Of a stretch of 64,000 nt of DNA, positions 47,778 through 57,675 are shown in pieces. Source of the DNA: JAZGGS01 sp963714405 (GTDB taxonomy: Bacteria > Bacteroidota > Ignavibacteria > Ignavibacteriales > Ignavibacteriaceae); contig CAVQOH010000003.1 in assembly GCA_963714405.1 (NCBI GenBank), positions 89,936-153,935 of the forward strand. The letters run 5' to 3'. A program made the translations under genes and the position numbers. Every line of letters starts with the position of its first letter. Within the stretch, counting starts at the first letter, position 1. The notes beneath the pieces were generated by a model. The model made no database searches. It was not told the origin of the DNA and saw only the letters and a list, made by a program, of their open reading frames with translations.

Positions 47778-47940
47778 CAATTGAGCTTGCAAATATAATT
47801 ATAAAACTCCATTGATTTCCAAAAATATAGGTTTTTTACTACTATTTGTATCTACAATTTATTACGAATATTTATAAAATATTCATCCCGGTAAACATCA
47901 GCATCGTTGCTTTGAAAGTTCTTTGATGGTATATCCACTA

Positions 47941-48697
47941 TTAATTAATCTCTGGTTTGTACTTTGCTATCCTTTCAATAGGATCAGGATGAGTGGAAAG
48001 AAATACTTCTACAGAGCTGCTTGTACCAATAAGTCCATCATATTGTAACTTTTCAAAAAAGAATTTTACTCCACCTGGATAGTATCTTGTATCTTTTAAA
48101 TATTCAAATGAAAATTCATCAGATTCATCTTCATCGTGGCGTGAGTTTGCCAGAAATGCTAATCCCACAAATAAGATTTGCTGCAATTTCTGCCAGCACA
48201 GCAGGATTTTCACCTAAAATTAATCCCAGTAAAATTGAAGTGCCGTAATAAGCCGTTAATCTTTGAGTAGTGTGCCTTCGCTCTGCATGAGCAATTTCAT
48301 GACCAACAACCCCTGCTAATGCAGCTTCAGAATCTAAGTAAAGAAGTAAACCGGTGTAAAGATATATGTATCCACCCGGTACGCAGAAAGCGTTAAGCAC
48401 ATTTGGATCATCAACTATTTCTATCTGATAAGGAAAAATATTTTTGTGTTCAACCTTTGCAGAGGCCAAAATGTGGTTAAAAATCCTTTGCTGAATATAT
48501 GCCTTTACAGAAGGATCACCATAATAGATGGGGTATTCTGAAGGATTGCTTCTTATTTCTTGATCAATATCCATTCCCAGTTGAACATCATCCTGCAGGG
48601 TGAATATATTTATACCTTGCAGAGTATCGCAGGAGTTAGTAAGAATTGATAGTAAAAAAGCAGTAAGAAAAATTAGTTGTTGTATTTTTCTATTCAT
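47941..48697 (-). pseudogene. M48-family metalloprotease lipoprotein, frameshifted
   Basis: About 252 codons. From the ATG at 48697 (which overlaps the obgE stop by 8 nt) there is a lipobox S-I-L-T-N-S-C near residue 24. Then D-D-V-Q-L-G-M, F-C-V-P-G-G-Y-I-Y-L-Y-T-G and the zinc site H-E-I-A-H-A-E-R-R-H follow. Near 48175 a 1-nt shift moves the rest to another frame, which ends with the conserved S-T-H-P-D-P-I-E-R-I. This is the layout of BepA/LoiP-like periplasmic proteases, here lacking the TPR half. Probably functional with the shift a consensus error. Confidence 0.85.
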
Positions 48698-49686
48698 TCT
48701 CTTCCTCAAGGGTTTTCCAGAGTAAATCCAATAATTTGTTGGTTCCGTAGCCAGTTACAGAAGAAAAAATTAACGGCTCCCCATCAATACCATCAAATTT
48801 ATATTTTGATAATTTAACTTTTGTGTCTTCATCAATCAAATCTGATTTAGAAAATCCAACAATTAATTTTTTTATTTGCTAAATGGGAACTGTAATTTCT
48901 TAGTTCGCTTACAATAACTCTAAAATCTTCATCATAATTTTCAGAACTAACCTCAATCAACAAAAGCAGAATACGTGTTCGCTCAATATGTCGCAAAAAT
49001 TTATGTCCTAGTCCTTTTCCTTTATGAGCACCTTCAATTATTCCCGGTATATCAGCCATTGTAAAACTTTTGTAATCTTTGTAGTGAACAATACCAAGGT
49101 TTGGTTCAAGAGTTGTGAATGGATAATCAGCAATTTTAGGGCGTGCTGCAGAAACTTTTGATATTAGAGTTGATTTACCTGCATTTGGAAATCCAACCAA
49201 TCCAACATCGGCGATTAATTTGAGTTCTAACACTATTTTATTGCTCTCACCAGATTTACCGGGCTCAGCATACCTTGGTGTACGATTTGTAGGAGTTGCA
49301 AAGTTGCTGTTACCTTTACCACCTCTACCTCCTTTAGCTATGGTAATTTGTTTTTTATCCTTGTCCAAATCAGATAGAGTTTCATTTGTTTCAAAACTTT
49401 TTACTATAGTACCCACTGGAACATTTATTACAATATTTTCGCCTTTTTTACCATCCTTGAGTGATGTACCTCCCGGTTCACCATTTGGAGCTTTATATTT
49501 TTTTTTATACCTGAAATCTAATAGTGTGTTAAGATTGTGATGAGCTTTAAGAACGATGCTACCTCCTCTCCCTCCATTTCCGCCGGAAGGACCGCCTTTA
49601 GGAACAAATTTTTCCCTCCTAAATGCAACAGCGCCATCACCTCCCTTACCAGCTTCTACTTCAACAACTGCATAATCTATAAACAT
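48690..49686 (-). pseudogene. obgE: GTPase ObgE/CgtA, one frameshift
   Basis: A ribosome-associated GTPase needed for 50S maturation and stress control. The Gly-rich Obg domain (G-K-G-G-D-G, then G-G-N-G-G-R-G-G) spans residues 1-158. The G domain has G-F-P-N-A-G-K-S-T at ~166-174, D-I-P-G near 213 and K-S-D late. In the A-run near 48873 the frame changes; beyond it F-S-K-S-D-L-I-D-E-D and S-S-V-T-G-Y-G follow, ending at TAG 48690. About 332 codons, normal. A homopolymer length error is the simplest explanation. It overlaps the next upstream gene by 1 nt. Confidence 0.93.
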
Positions 49687-51647
49687 TATACCTGCCTGAA
49701 GTAATTAGACACCGCATTTGTAAACATTACAGCTTCTTTTGAGAATGGACTTATTTTGTAAGAGAAGAAAACGCCCTTTAAAATTTCTGTACCTTCTTTA
49801 TATGTGGAACATTCAGAAATTTTTTCAATTGTAGTAACAAAATCCATTTCATCACCTCCAAAAATGGAAGTAATGATTTTTTTAATTTCTTTTCTTTTTA
49901 AATAACTGAAAAGATCATTTTTTCTTCTGATCAATTCTTTTTCGGGTTCTACTTCATTTAAAAACTCATCTTTTTCTTCCTCGTACACTTCTTTTAGATT
50001 TTCAACCTCATCTTCCGACTCCCCTGAAATCTCTTCAATAATCTCACCGGTTACTTCATCATCATTAATAATCGCATCACCATCAACCAGTTCTGCTTCA
50101 ATTTCAGATTGTTCAATCTCCTTAATTCTATTTTCATTATAGATATCTTCTTCTGCAATTATCTCTGTTGTAATATTTTCTTCAGATAATTCTTCTTTAA
50201 TTGATTTCTCCTCTATTGTACTCTCATCTAATTTTTCAAATTGCGGAATTTCAATTTTCATCTCATCAAGATCTTCAAAAACTTCAAGCAGTTCATCCTC
50301 TAAGGAATCTAGTTTATTTGAGGAATAACTATCTTCCACATTTTCATCAATCATACCGTTCTTTAAAGGATCAAAATCCTTAATATCACCGTTACTAGCT
50401 TCAATATTTTTGGTTATTAAATCTTCCTTAAGAATAGTTTCCGGTTGATCACCAAAGTAATCATCAAGCATTTCGCTAACTATTTCTTTTTCTGAAATTT
50501 GTTCATCAGTTTGTTCTTCAACTTTGCCAGTTACAGTTTCTATTTTCTCATTCGTATTAGTGGAATCATCAATGTTGTCCTTAACTTCCTCTTGAAATAT
50601 TTCTTCCTCAGCTTTTACATCTTCTAATGTTTCATCTAATATTTGTTCATCTAATTCCTTCAACTCTCTTTCATACATCTCAACAAGCCTCTCCTCTTCA
50701 GAATTCAGGATTTCATTCAAATCTGCTTTTTCTAATTCAGCGGCATGATCATCAGCCATTTCGCCCAAAGTTTTTTGCATGTTTTTTTCATCATCTTTTT
50801 CATCGGTTGCAGATTCTTCAACTCCAATTTCTGCTTCACTGGTTTCAACTTTTTCATCATCCAGATTTTCATCATCTTCTGTGTCTGATGGAACGGATGA
50901 AAGAAGAATTTTCTGGATTTCATCGATATCGTACTCTTTTTTCGCTCCTTCTGTAGGAATTTCGCGGCGTAGTTTTAGAAGAAAATTCACAAGGTTTTTT
51001 TCTTTAAGAAGAATTTCAACAGCAATTGGTGAAACTTTTGTTTTATCCAATCCTCCAATGTTAAAAAAATCTCCAATCGATTTAAGAGAGTTGTATATCA
51101 ATTGATCAGAATTTGATTTAAAAAGTTCCCTATCAATCTTATTTAATATAAGATCAAACTCCGTTGCTGAAAGTTGAACAATTTTTCTTTTTGTTAAATA
51201 AGCTGCCAGAACGTTCTTTAGATAATCGTAGTAGTAAATGTATTTAAGCATCACCTCAAGCTCATCCACAGAAACGTATTTAAGCTCGTGGTAAATTAAT
51301 TTTGATAGCGACCATTTGGGTCTTACAACATAATTTGCATTAAAGGAAACAGCCTGTATGATGAGTTTTTTTACATCATCGAATGATATTTTTTTTGTTT
51401 TTTTAATCTCACCCGAAATCTCATTAAAACGCTGGAATATCTCTTTACCGGAATAATCAAAATATGAGTTTTGCAGGAGTTTTTTCCTGTCCGCAAATAT
51501 CATATAATCAATTTCCGCAGATACATAACGCAGGATTGCGGGATGCAAATCAGTTCCGGCAAGCTTTTCATAAGTAAAGAAGGAACCAAGCCCCTTAACT
51601 TTATTGAGACAAAAGTCACTTATAAATTTTATCTCTTTTTCAAACAT
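49686..51647 (-). CDS. Large acidic protein of unknown function
   Basis: A 653-residue protein. Residues 1-240 are a helical domain with ordinary composition (W-S-L-S-K-L-I-Y-H-E-L-K-Y, then F-D-L-I-L-N-K-I). Residues ~245-560 are very rich in Glu and Asp and look disordered. The last ~75 residues (N-D-L-F-S-Y-L-K-R-K-E-I to the end) again look folded and helical. No signal peptide, membrane segment or catalytic motif is seen. The stop overlaps the obgE ATG, so the two are coupled. I do not recognise a family. A scaffold joining two domains by a long acidic linker is possible. Confidence 0.7.
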   Translation of the reverse strand: MFEKEIKFISDFCLNKVKGLGSFFTYEKLAGTDLHPAILRYVSAEIDYMIFADRKKLLQNSYFDYSGKEIFQRFNEISGEIKKTKKISFDDVKKLIIQAVSFNANYVVRPKWSLSKLIYHELKYVSVDELEVMLKYIYYYDYLKNVLAAYLTKRKIVQLSATEFDLILNKIDRELFKSNSDQLIYNSLKSIGDFFNIGGLDKTKVSPIAVEILLKEKNLVNFLLKLRREIPTEGAKKEYDIDEIQKILLSSVPSDTEDDENLDDEKVETSEAEIGVEESATDEKDDEKNMQKTLGEMADDHAAELEKADLNEILNSEEERLVEMYERELKELDEQILDETLEDVKAEEEIFQEEVKDNIDDSTNTNEKIETVTGKVEEQTDEQISEKEIVSEMLDDYFGDQPETILKEDLITKNIEASNGDIKDFDPLKNGMIDENVEDSYSSNKLDSLEDELLEVFEDLDEMKIEIPQFEKLDESTIEEKSIKEELSEENITTEIIAEEDIYNENRIKEIEQSEIEAELVDGDAIINDDEVTGEIIEEISGESEDEVENLKEVYEEEKDEFLNEVEPEKELIRRKNDLFSYLKRKEIKKIITSIFGGDEMDFVTTIEKISECSTYKEGTEILKGVFFSYKISPFSKEAVMFTNAVSNYFRQV

Positions 51648-51682
51648 CTTGTTCTCTCATTTTTATACACTATAAGATAAAA

Positions 51683-51713
51683 AAAATCCCGATTAAATAT
51701 TAACCGGGATTTT
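51683..51713 (-). terminator. Terminator after sdhB
   Basis: A 9-bp outer stem AAAATCCCG/CGGGATTTT, extended by three further pairs after a mismatch, with a small loop. On the minus strand it ends in a T-rich tract. It lies 24 nt after the sdhB stop, and before the acidic-protein gene on the same strand. Confidence 0.85.
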
Positions 51714-51736
51714 GCTCATTTCAAAGTATTTATCTT

Positions 51737-52501
51737 TTAGACATCTTGTGTTTTTAACTTAGCGCTGACAAAATCCCTATTCATCCTTGCAATATTTGTA
51801 ATTGAAATTCCCTTTGGGCATTCTGCTTCACAGGCGTAAGTGTTTGTACAACTACCAAAGCCCATTTCATCCATAACCGCAACCATTTTCTGCACCCTTT
51901 GGTATCTTTCCGGCTGTCCTTGAGGAAGAAGCGCATATTGCGAGACTTTTGCACCCACAAATAACATTGCAGAAGCATTTTTACATGCAGCAACACAAGC
52001 ACCACAACCAATACACTCTGCAGCATCCATTGATAGTGATGCTGTTTCTTTGGAAATAGGTATTTCATTTGCATCAGGAACGCCGCCGGTGTTGATAGAT
52101 ACATATCCACCTGCCTGTAAAACTTCATCCATCCCAGAGCGATCAACTATTAAATCCTTCAATACAGGAAATGCCTTTGCTCTAAACGGTTCTATGAATA
52201 TTGTTTCACCATCTACAAAATTTCTCATATGTAACTGACAAGTAGCAATTTTTGGTATTTTTCCGTGCGGATGACCGTTTATAACCAATCCGCAAGTACC
52301 GCAGATTCCTTCCCGGCAATCACTTTCAAAGGCAATAGGATTTTCTCCTTCGCTTTCTAACCGATTATTCAGTTCATCCAGCATTTCTAAAATTGATGCA
52401 TCGGGTGAAACTGAAACATTAAATTTTTCAAAGCTGCCGACGGATTTGGGAGATTTCTGTCTCCAAATCATTAATGTTAATTTCATATTTTCGCTACTCA
52501 T
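51737..52501 (-). CDS. sdhB: Succinate dehydrogenase/fumarate reductase iron-sulfur subunit
   Basis: A 254-residue electron-transfer subunit of complex II. The [2Fe-2S] site is C-R-E-G-I-C-G-T-C-G near residue 62. C-I-G-C-G-A-C-V-A-A-C near 149 and C-E-A-E-C-P-K-G-I near 217 bind the [4Fe-4S] and [3Fe-4S] clusters. It overlaps the sdhA stop (TAATG). The direction of the reaction (SQR or QFR) cannot be read from sequence. Confidence 0.95.
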   Translation of the reverse strand: MSSENMKLTLMIWRQKSPKSVGSFEKFNVSVSPDASILEMLDELNNRLESEGENPIAFESDCREGICGTCGLVINGHPHGKIPKIATCQLHMRNFVDGETIFIEPFRAKAFPVLKDLIVDRSGMDEVLQAGGYVSINTGGVPDANEIPISKETASLSMDAAECIGCGACVAACKNASAMLFVGAKVSQYALLPQGQPERYQRVQKMVAVMDEMGFGSCTNTYACEAECPKGISITNIARMNRDFVSAKLKTQDV

Positions 52502-54417
52502 TATTTATAACTCCTTGTAGCTAATTTTACATTTTCAAATTCAAGTGGTTCTTTATGGAGTTTCCATTTTCCAACTTTTTCAAACTCCCAGGCAGCAGCG
52601 TACGTATATTCATCATCATTACGCAAAGCTTCTCCTTCTTCAGTTTGATATTCTTCACGGAAATGTCCACCGCATGATTCCTTACGATTAAGAGCATCAA
52701 CAGCCATAAGTTCACCAAGTTCCAGGTAATCCGCAACTCTTCCTGCGCGTTCTAATGTTTGATTTATATCAGCATCTGCTCCGACAACTTTTACATTTTT
52801 CCAGAAGTCTTCACGTAATTCTTTAATTTCACTAATTGCTTCTTTTAAACCTTTTTCATTGCGCGCCATTCCAACTTTATTCCACATTATCCTGCCAAGC
52901 TTTTTGTGAATTTCATCAACAGTTTTATTACCATTTACAGAAAGTAGTTTTTTGATGATATCATCAACTTCGTTTTGAACACTATTAAATTCTGAATGAT
53001 CAACATCATACTTTTCAGGTTTTTCACCTGCCAGATAATTACTAACTGTGTATGGAGCTACAAAATATCCATCTGCAAGTCCTTGCATTAATGCACTTGC
53101 ACCTAAGCGGTTTGCTCCATGATCTGAGAAATTAGCTTCACCTAGAACGAATAAACCGGGTATTGTACTTTGCAAATTATAATCAACCCAAATACCACCC
53201 ATTGTGTAATGAGGTGCCGGATATATTTTCATAGGAACTTTGTAAGGATTTTCACCGGTAATGGTTTCGTAGATATCAAACAAGTTGCCATATCTTTCCT
53301 CTATAACATTTTCGCCCAAACGGTTAATGGCATCCGCAAAATCTAGATAAACAGCTTCGCCTCCATCTACTCCTCTTCCTTCATCACAGACTTCTTTTGC
53401 ACTTCTCGAGGATATATCTCTAGGTGACAAATTACCAAAAGAAGGATATTTTCTTTCAAGGTAATAATCTCTTTCCTCTTCAGGAATTTCATTAGCTTTG
53501 CGTGTTTCACCTGCATTTTTGGGAACCCAAATTCTTCCATCGTTACGTAAACTTTCACTCATCAAAGCTAATTTTGATTGACTTTCTCCATGCAACGGTA
53601 AGCAGGTCGGATGAATTTGTGTATAACAAGGATTTGCAAAATGCAGCACCTCTTTTATGAGCACGCCACGCTGCAGTTGCGTTACAGTTCATTGCATTTG
53701 TTGAAAGGAAAAATACATTTGAGTATCCGCCGGTAGCCAACAAAACAGCATGAGCTGAATATTTTTCGATTGCACCGGTTACAAGATCTCTGCATATTAT
53801 TCCTTTTGCCTGCCCATCAATAACAACAAGATCAAGCATTTCTTTACGAGTGAAAAGTTTTACATTTCCTTTGCCAACCTGCATATTGAGCGCACTAATT
53901 GCACCTAGCAAAAGCTGCTGACCGGTTTGGCCCCTTGCATAAAAAGTTCTGGAAACCTGTGCACCACCAAATGAACGGTTATCCAACAACCCTCCGTACT
54001 CTCTAGCAAAAGGAACACCCTGTGCAACACATTGATCTATTATATTATTACTTACTTCCGCAAGACGGTAAACATTCGCTTCGCGTGCACGAAAATCTCC
54101 ACCTTTTACAGTATCATAAAATAACCGGTAAACTAGAATCACCATCATTTTGATAATTTTTCGCAGCGTTTATTCCACCTTGTGCTGCGATACTATGTGC
54201 TCTTCTTCCGCTATCATGATAAGTAAATGCTTTAACATTAATAACCTAGCTCGTCCAAGACTTGCAGCAGCAGAAGCACCAGCTAATCCTGTTCCAACAA
54301 CTATTATTTCAAACTTTCTTTTATTGGCAGGATTAACCAGCTTCATATTAAATTTATGATTGGTCCATTTTTCAGCAATATGGTCCCTCAGGTATTTTAG
54401 AGTCTAATCTGTATCAT
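52501..54417 (-). pseudogene. sdhA: Succinate dehydrogenase flavoprotein subunit, frameshifted
   Basis: The FAD-binding catalytic subunit of complex II, about 638 codons. The ATG at 54417 overlaps the sdhC stop (TAATG). All regions are present: the Rossmann segment I-V-V-G-T-G-L-A-G-A, the FAD-linkage region H-S-I-A-A-Q-G-G-I-N, A-T-G-G-Y-S-N, and H-P-T-C-L-P in the active site. Shifts occur near 54385, ~54225, ~54135 (one extra A) and ~53640. From ~53640 to the stop the frame is clean. Because sdhB and this C-terminal part are intact, consensus errors are the likely cause. Confidence 0.93.
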
Positions 54418-55093
54418 TATTTACCTCCCAGCGAAAGTATAAAAAAGTAGATCGGGATTGAAGCAAATCCTACAGCCATCACAATTGCATAAAGTGTTCC
54501 GAATTTTTCTATGAACGGAGTATATTTTTTATGATTCCATCCAAATGTTTGAAAGGCGCTTTGGAATCCATGATTTAGATGAAAACCAAGAAGCACCATA
54601 GCAATTACATATAAATACAACATACCACAGAATACTGAAAACCATTCCATCACAATATTATAATAACTGTGATCTAATTCCGTGATGCGCCAAAATTAAA
54701 AGCGTACCACAATGTGGATAAGATGACGTTACAAGAAATATAAAAACTATACTGCCTGTAATTATCATTGTTCGTGAAAAAATAGTGCTGTTTTCTGATG
54801 AAGCATTTACTTTATATTTTATCGGATTTGCTTTTTTATTTTCAAACCATAACTTAATCCCATTAAAGATATGAAATATAAAAACCAGATGCGAGAATAA
54901 TTTCAATTATCCTTATTAATGGTTTTACAATATCCAATGTAGAAACGTAACCGTTAAAAGTTTCCTCACCGATATATAAAGTAAGATTACCTACAAGATG
55001 AACAATAAGAAACAGTATAAGTGCTATTCCTGTTATTGCCATTACAAACTTTTTACCGATGGAGGAATTAATAAATTTTGAGATCCATCCCAT
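54417..55093 (-). pseudogene. sdhC: Succinate dehydrogenase cytochrome b558 subunit, frameshifted
   Basis: The membrane anchor of complex II, about 225 codons, of the single-subunit diheme b558 type found in Bacteroidota and epsilonproteobacteria. Segments in order: S-I-G-K-K-F-V-M-A-I-T-G with H-L-V-G-N (first helix), F-H-I-F-N-G (third helix), then L-G-F-H-L-N-H-G-F-Q-S-A-F-Q near the end. These His residues are the expected haem ligands. Two shifts, near 54880 and 54655, split it into three frames. It is the first gene of the sdhCAB operon. Confidence 0.88.
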
Positions 55094-55411
55094 TAAAGAC
55101 TCCTTTTATAAAAAGTAACACAGAAAAAATTGGATGATGAATTTAAATAGTAGATACGATTTGTACTTATAAAATAAATCTGACTAAGGCTGACTATTTG
55201 AAAAATACAAATCACGAAGTTCGAACTGTAAGATTGTGTATAACAATAATTTCGTTTATGAAAATTATCAATTAACCTCTATAAAAGCAATTTTTTGAGT
55301 ATTGTAATTAAAATTCAAAAATTTAATCGGTTATAATCTCTTTAATATTTGTATGAACGATTATAATTTATATTTGTAAAGTTGACGTAATTATTATAGA
55401 ATTGCAGGGAT
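55094..55411. other. Divergent regulatory region between sdhC and the respiratory cluster
   Basis: About 318 nt without a gene. It holds the promoter at 55348-55376 for the + strand cluster and the palindrome AGTTCGAACT at 55218-55227. The 10-mer CACGAAGTTC at 55213-55222 recurs, inverted, upstream of the oxidoreductase gene. I see no convincing minus-strand promoter or riboswitch. Confidence 0.6.
55348..55376 (+). promoter_or_regulatory. Bacteroidota-type promoter of the respiratory cluster
   Basis: TTTG at 55348-55351 and TATATTTG at 55369-55376 with a 17-nt spacer, a full match to the known -33 TTTG and -7 TAnnTTTG elements of Bacteroidota housekeeping promoters. It lies about 35 nt upstream of the first ATG at 55412. 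Confidence 0.6.
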
Positions 55412-56287
55412 ATGAATAAAACTTTACACAAAATATACGTAGGATCATTTTTTGTAGTTGGAATTGCAGTTCTAATTTTATTAGCTGTAAACGGTTACGA
55501 ATACTACAACACTGCTCTCGAAGAAAGATTTTTCAACGCGCAGCACGATGAACTTAAACCCAGCGGTACACTTGGGCATGGCTTTGGAATTATAGGAACT
55601 CTAATGATGATATCTGGTGTGGCGATTTATATGCTAAGAAAAAGAACAAGAAAATTATTTAACTGGGGATATCTAAAACACTGGCTTGAATTTCACATTT
55701 TCTTATGTACTGTTGGTCCTTTACTTGTTCTTTTCCATACCGCTTTTAAATTTGGAGGGATTGTATCGATAAGTTTTTGGAGCATGGTCCTTGTTGTTTT
55801 AAGCGGTGTTGCTGGCAGATTTATTTACCTGCAAATACCTAGGACAATACAGGGTAAAGAATTAAGTAACCAGGATATGAAAGCACTTAAAGAAAAACTT
55901 GCCATAAAAGTAAGAAGTGTTTTAAGTGAAGATACAATGACGCTTGCAGAATATGAAAGAGTAACATCAACTGAAAGATATGCTGATTTAAAACTTTTAC
56001 CTGCAATTGGATTTATTTTTAGGGATACGAAGAACATTAAAAAAGTTGAACGACTTCTTAAAAAGAGGATTATTTATCTTGGCATATCTAAATTTGAAAA
56101 AAAGGAAATTATTAAAACCGCTAAAGAAGAAATTAAACTTGCAAGAAGTTTAGGCTTACTTCGCGTTTTTCAAAAGTTGTTTAATTACTGGCATGTTGCT
56201 CACCTTCCTGTTGCTATCGCTATGTTTGTAATTATGATTCTTCATGTTGGGGTTACAATAGTTTTTGGATATAAATGGATTTTTTAA
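55412..56287 (+). CDS. Membrane protein, probable haem-b quinone-interacting subunit
   Basis: A 291-residue protein with about five transmembrane segments. Histidines sit in membrane helices in pairs: F-H-I-F-L-C and L-L-V-L-F-H-T-A-F near 93-107, W-H-V-A-H-L-P near 265-270, and I-L-H-V-G near 280. A G-H-G-F-G lies near 55. Between helices is a soluble helical loop (~150-240). This spacing suggests haem b binding, like cytochrome b561 or ferric-reductase-type proteins, but no named family is certain. It is the first gene of the cluster, with its own promoter. Confidence 0.65.
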   Translation: MNKTLHKIYVGSFFVVGIAVLILLAVNGYEYYNTALEERFFNAQHDELKPSGTLGHGFGIIGTLMMISGVAIYMLRKRTRKLFNWGYLKHWLEFHIFLCTVGPLLVLFHTAFKFGGIVSISFWSMVLVVLSGVAGRFIYLQIPRTIQGKELSNQDMKALKEKLAIKVRSVLSEDTMTLAEYERVTSTERYADLKLLPAIGFIFRDTKNIKKVERLLKKRIIYLGISKFEKKEIIKTAKEEIKLARSLGLLRVFQKLFNYWHVAHLPVAIAMFVIMILHVGVTIVFGYKWIF

Positions 56288-56298
56288 AGGAGATTTTA

Positions 56299-56901
56299 AT
56301 GAAATTTAAACCAATTTACTTTTATGGAATAATTATAACGGCATTAATAATAGTGCTTGTAATTATTTCTCAGCAAGATAATAAGATTGAAAAAAATGAT
56401 GATGTTACACTGAATGAACAGCAAATGCCGCAGGATGACATTCATTCACAATTCAGGAATGAAGGGAATGCACCCGGTAAAGAAAATCTTTCTGAAGAAT
56501 ATCATAAAAAATTAGCTGAGTTAAAGGAAGCTGTTGATGCAAATCCAAATGATACTTTAGCGTTAAAACAATATGCTGATTACCTTGCTGCAGCTCATCA
56601 ATTAGATGAAGCAATAAATGCATACACACAAATTTTAAATGTTGATCCCTCAAGAATAGATATTCTGTTTAACCTCTCGTTTATTTATTACAATGAACGA
56701 AATCTTGATAAAGCAGATGAGTTAAATAATAAAGTCCTAAAACTTATACCTGATAATGTGCAGGCGCTTTACAACAAAGGTGCGATTTTAGCGACCCGCG
56801 GGAACAAAGAGCAGGCAAAAGAAATTTGGACAAAAATTGTTGAAGAATTTCCAGAATCGGAAACAAAGGAACTGGCAAGACAATCTCTTAATCAATTATA
56901 A
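56299..56901 (+). CDS. Membrane-anchored TPR protein
   Basis: A 200-residue protein from the ATG at 56299, preceded by AAAGGAG; an upstream in-frame ATG at 56275 overlaps the previous gene and lacks a site. An N-terminal anchor (Y-G-I-I-I-T-A-L-I-I-V-L) precedes a Gln/Asn-rich linker. At least three TPR units follow (A-I-N-A-Y-T-Q-I-L, A-D-E-L-N-N-K-V-L, Q-A-L-Y-N-K-G-A-I-L). It resembles the TPR domains used in cytochrome c assembly (CcmI-like) but is too generic to name. An assembly role for the neighbouring cytochromes is inference. Confidence 0.75.
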   Translation: MKFKPIYFYGIIITALIIVLVIISQQDNKIEKNDDVTLNEQQMPQDDIHSQFRNEGNAPGKENLSEEYHKKLAELKEAVDANPNDTLALKQYADYLAAAHQLDEAINAYTQILNVDPSRIDILFNLSFIYYNERNLDKADELNNKVLKLIPDNVQALYNKGAILATRGNKEQAKEIWTKIVEEFPESETKELARQSLNQL

Positions 56902-57239
56902 ATAATAACAAATATTACTAATAACATTTTCAATTATTATTTCTGGCACTTGGAAAGTTGATAATATTTTAACTAAATTAAATTATTAACTTTATGCAAT
57001 CCTTTATAGTTTGCAATTATTTGCAAAAATTAACTATGCTTGGTGCAGAAAAAATTATGCTGGATTATTTTAAGAGAAAGATAGCAAATCTCTCTACCCG
57101 TCTGCCATTTACCTATCTGGTTGATTTTAATTATAACATTCATTTTTACTGTATAGATTATTTAGCTGAATACACTAATGTGAGAAATTCTAGCAAAGAA
57201 TTGCCTATTATAATTTAAAAAGTTTAACAGAGGAGTATT
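56902..57239. other. Intergenic region before the Rieske gene
   Basis: About 338 AT-rich nucleotides. A 74-codon open frame at 56994-57218 has no recognisable domain, no good ribosome-binding site and unusual composition, and I do not regard it as a gene. Two TTGCAA hexamers, 4 nt apart, lie near 57010-57027. The Rieske gene has its own site, GAGGAG, near 57230. Confidence 0.5.
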
Positions 57240-57674
57240 ATGGCATTAAACCGCAGAAAATTTATTAATTCACTGCTTGGTATTGGTGGGTTAGGAGGAT
57301 TAATTGCTATCCTATACCCAACGCTAGCTTACTTAAAACCTCCCAAACTTGAAACTCCTAATGTGAATGCCGTGAAAGCTGGTTTGGCTTCCGAATTTCC
57401 CTTAAACAGTTCAAAAATAATTAAATTTGGAAGAAAACCGGTTATACTGGTTAAAACTGATGAGGGAAAATTTCTGGCACTGGCTGCAACCTGCACACAC
57501 CTGGATTGTATAGTTCAATATAAAAATGATACTAAGCAGATTTGGTGCGCTTGCCACAATGGTGTTTATGATTTAACCGGAAGAAATGTTTCTGGTCCTC
57601 CGCCGGGACCATTAGAAAATTTTAATGTAAAAGTAGTTAAAGACGAAATTATTATAACAACCCAGGCAGGTTAA
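57240..57674 (+). CDS. petC: Rieske iron-sulfur protein of a cytochrome bc complex
   Basis: A 144-residue protein. It starts M-A-L-N-R-R-K-F-I-N, a twin-Arg signal followed by a hydrophobic helix (S-L-L-G-I-G-G-L-G-G) that stays as the membrane anchor. The [2Fe-2S] site is C-T-H-L-D-C near residue 85 and C-A-C-H-N-G near 103. A G-P-P-P-G-P loop follows, as in bc/b6f Rieske proteins. It transfers electrons from quinol at the outer face of the membrane. The cytochrome b gene starts 1 nt after its stop. Confidence 0.93.
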   Translation: MALNRRKFINSLLGIGGLGGLIAILYPTLAYLKPPKLETPNVNAVKAGLASEFPLNSSKIIKFGRKPVILVKTDEGKFLALAATCTHLDCIVQYKNDTKQIWCACHNGVYDLTGRNVSGPPPGPLENFNVKVVKDEIIITTQAG

Positions 57675-57675
57675 A

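Noticed and set aside
50201..51105. Open frames of 60-109 codons on the + strand opposite the acidic protein
   Set aside because: They are antisense shadows of the Glu/Asp-rich coding sequence (Ser/His/Phe-rich translations) without starts or domains.
56944..56960. TGGCAC followed by TTG, like a sigma-54 promoter
   Set aside because: The spacing to the second element is about 3 nt too long and the GC of the -12 box is missing.
57010..57027. Paired TTGCAA hexamers as a regulator operator
   Set aside because: AT-rich palindromic hexamers are expected by chance here and no second site was found.
56994..57218. A 74-codon open frame between the TPR and Rieske genes
   Set aside because: No ribosome-binding site, no recognisable domain and irregular composition rich in aromatic residues; it is best treated as intergenic.
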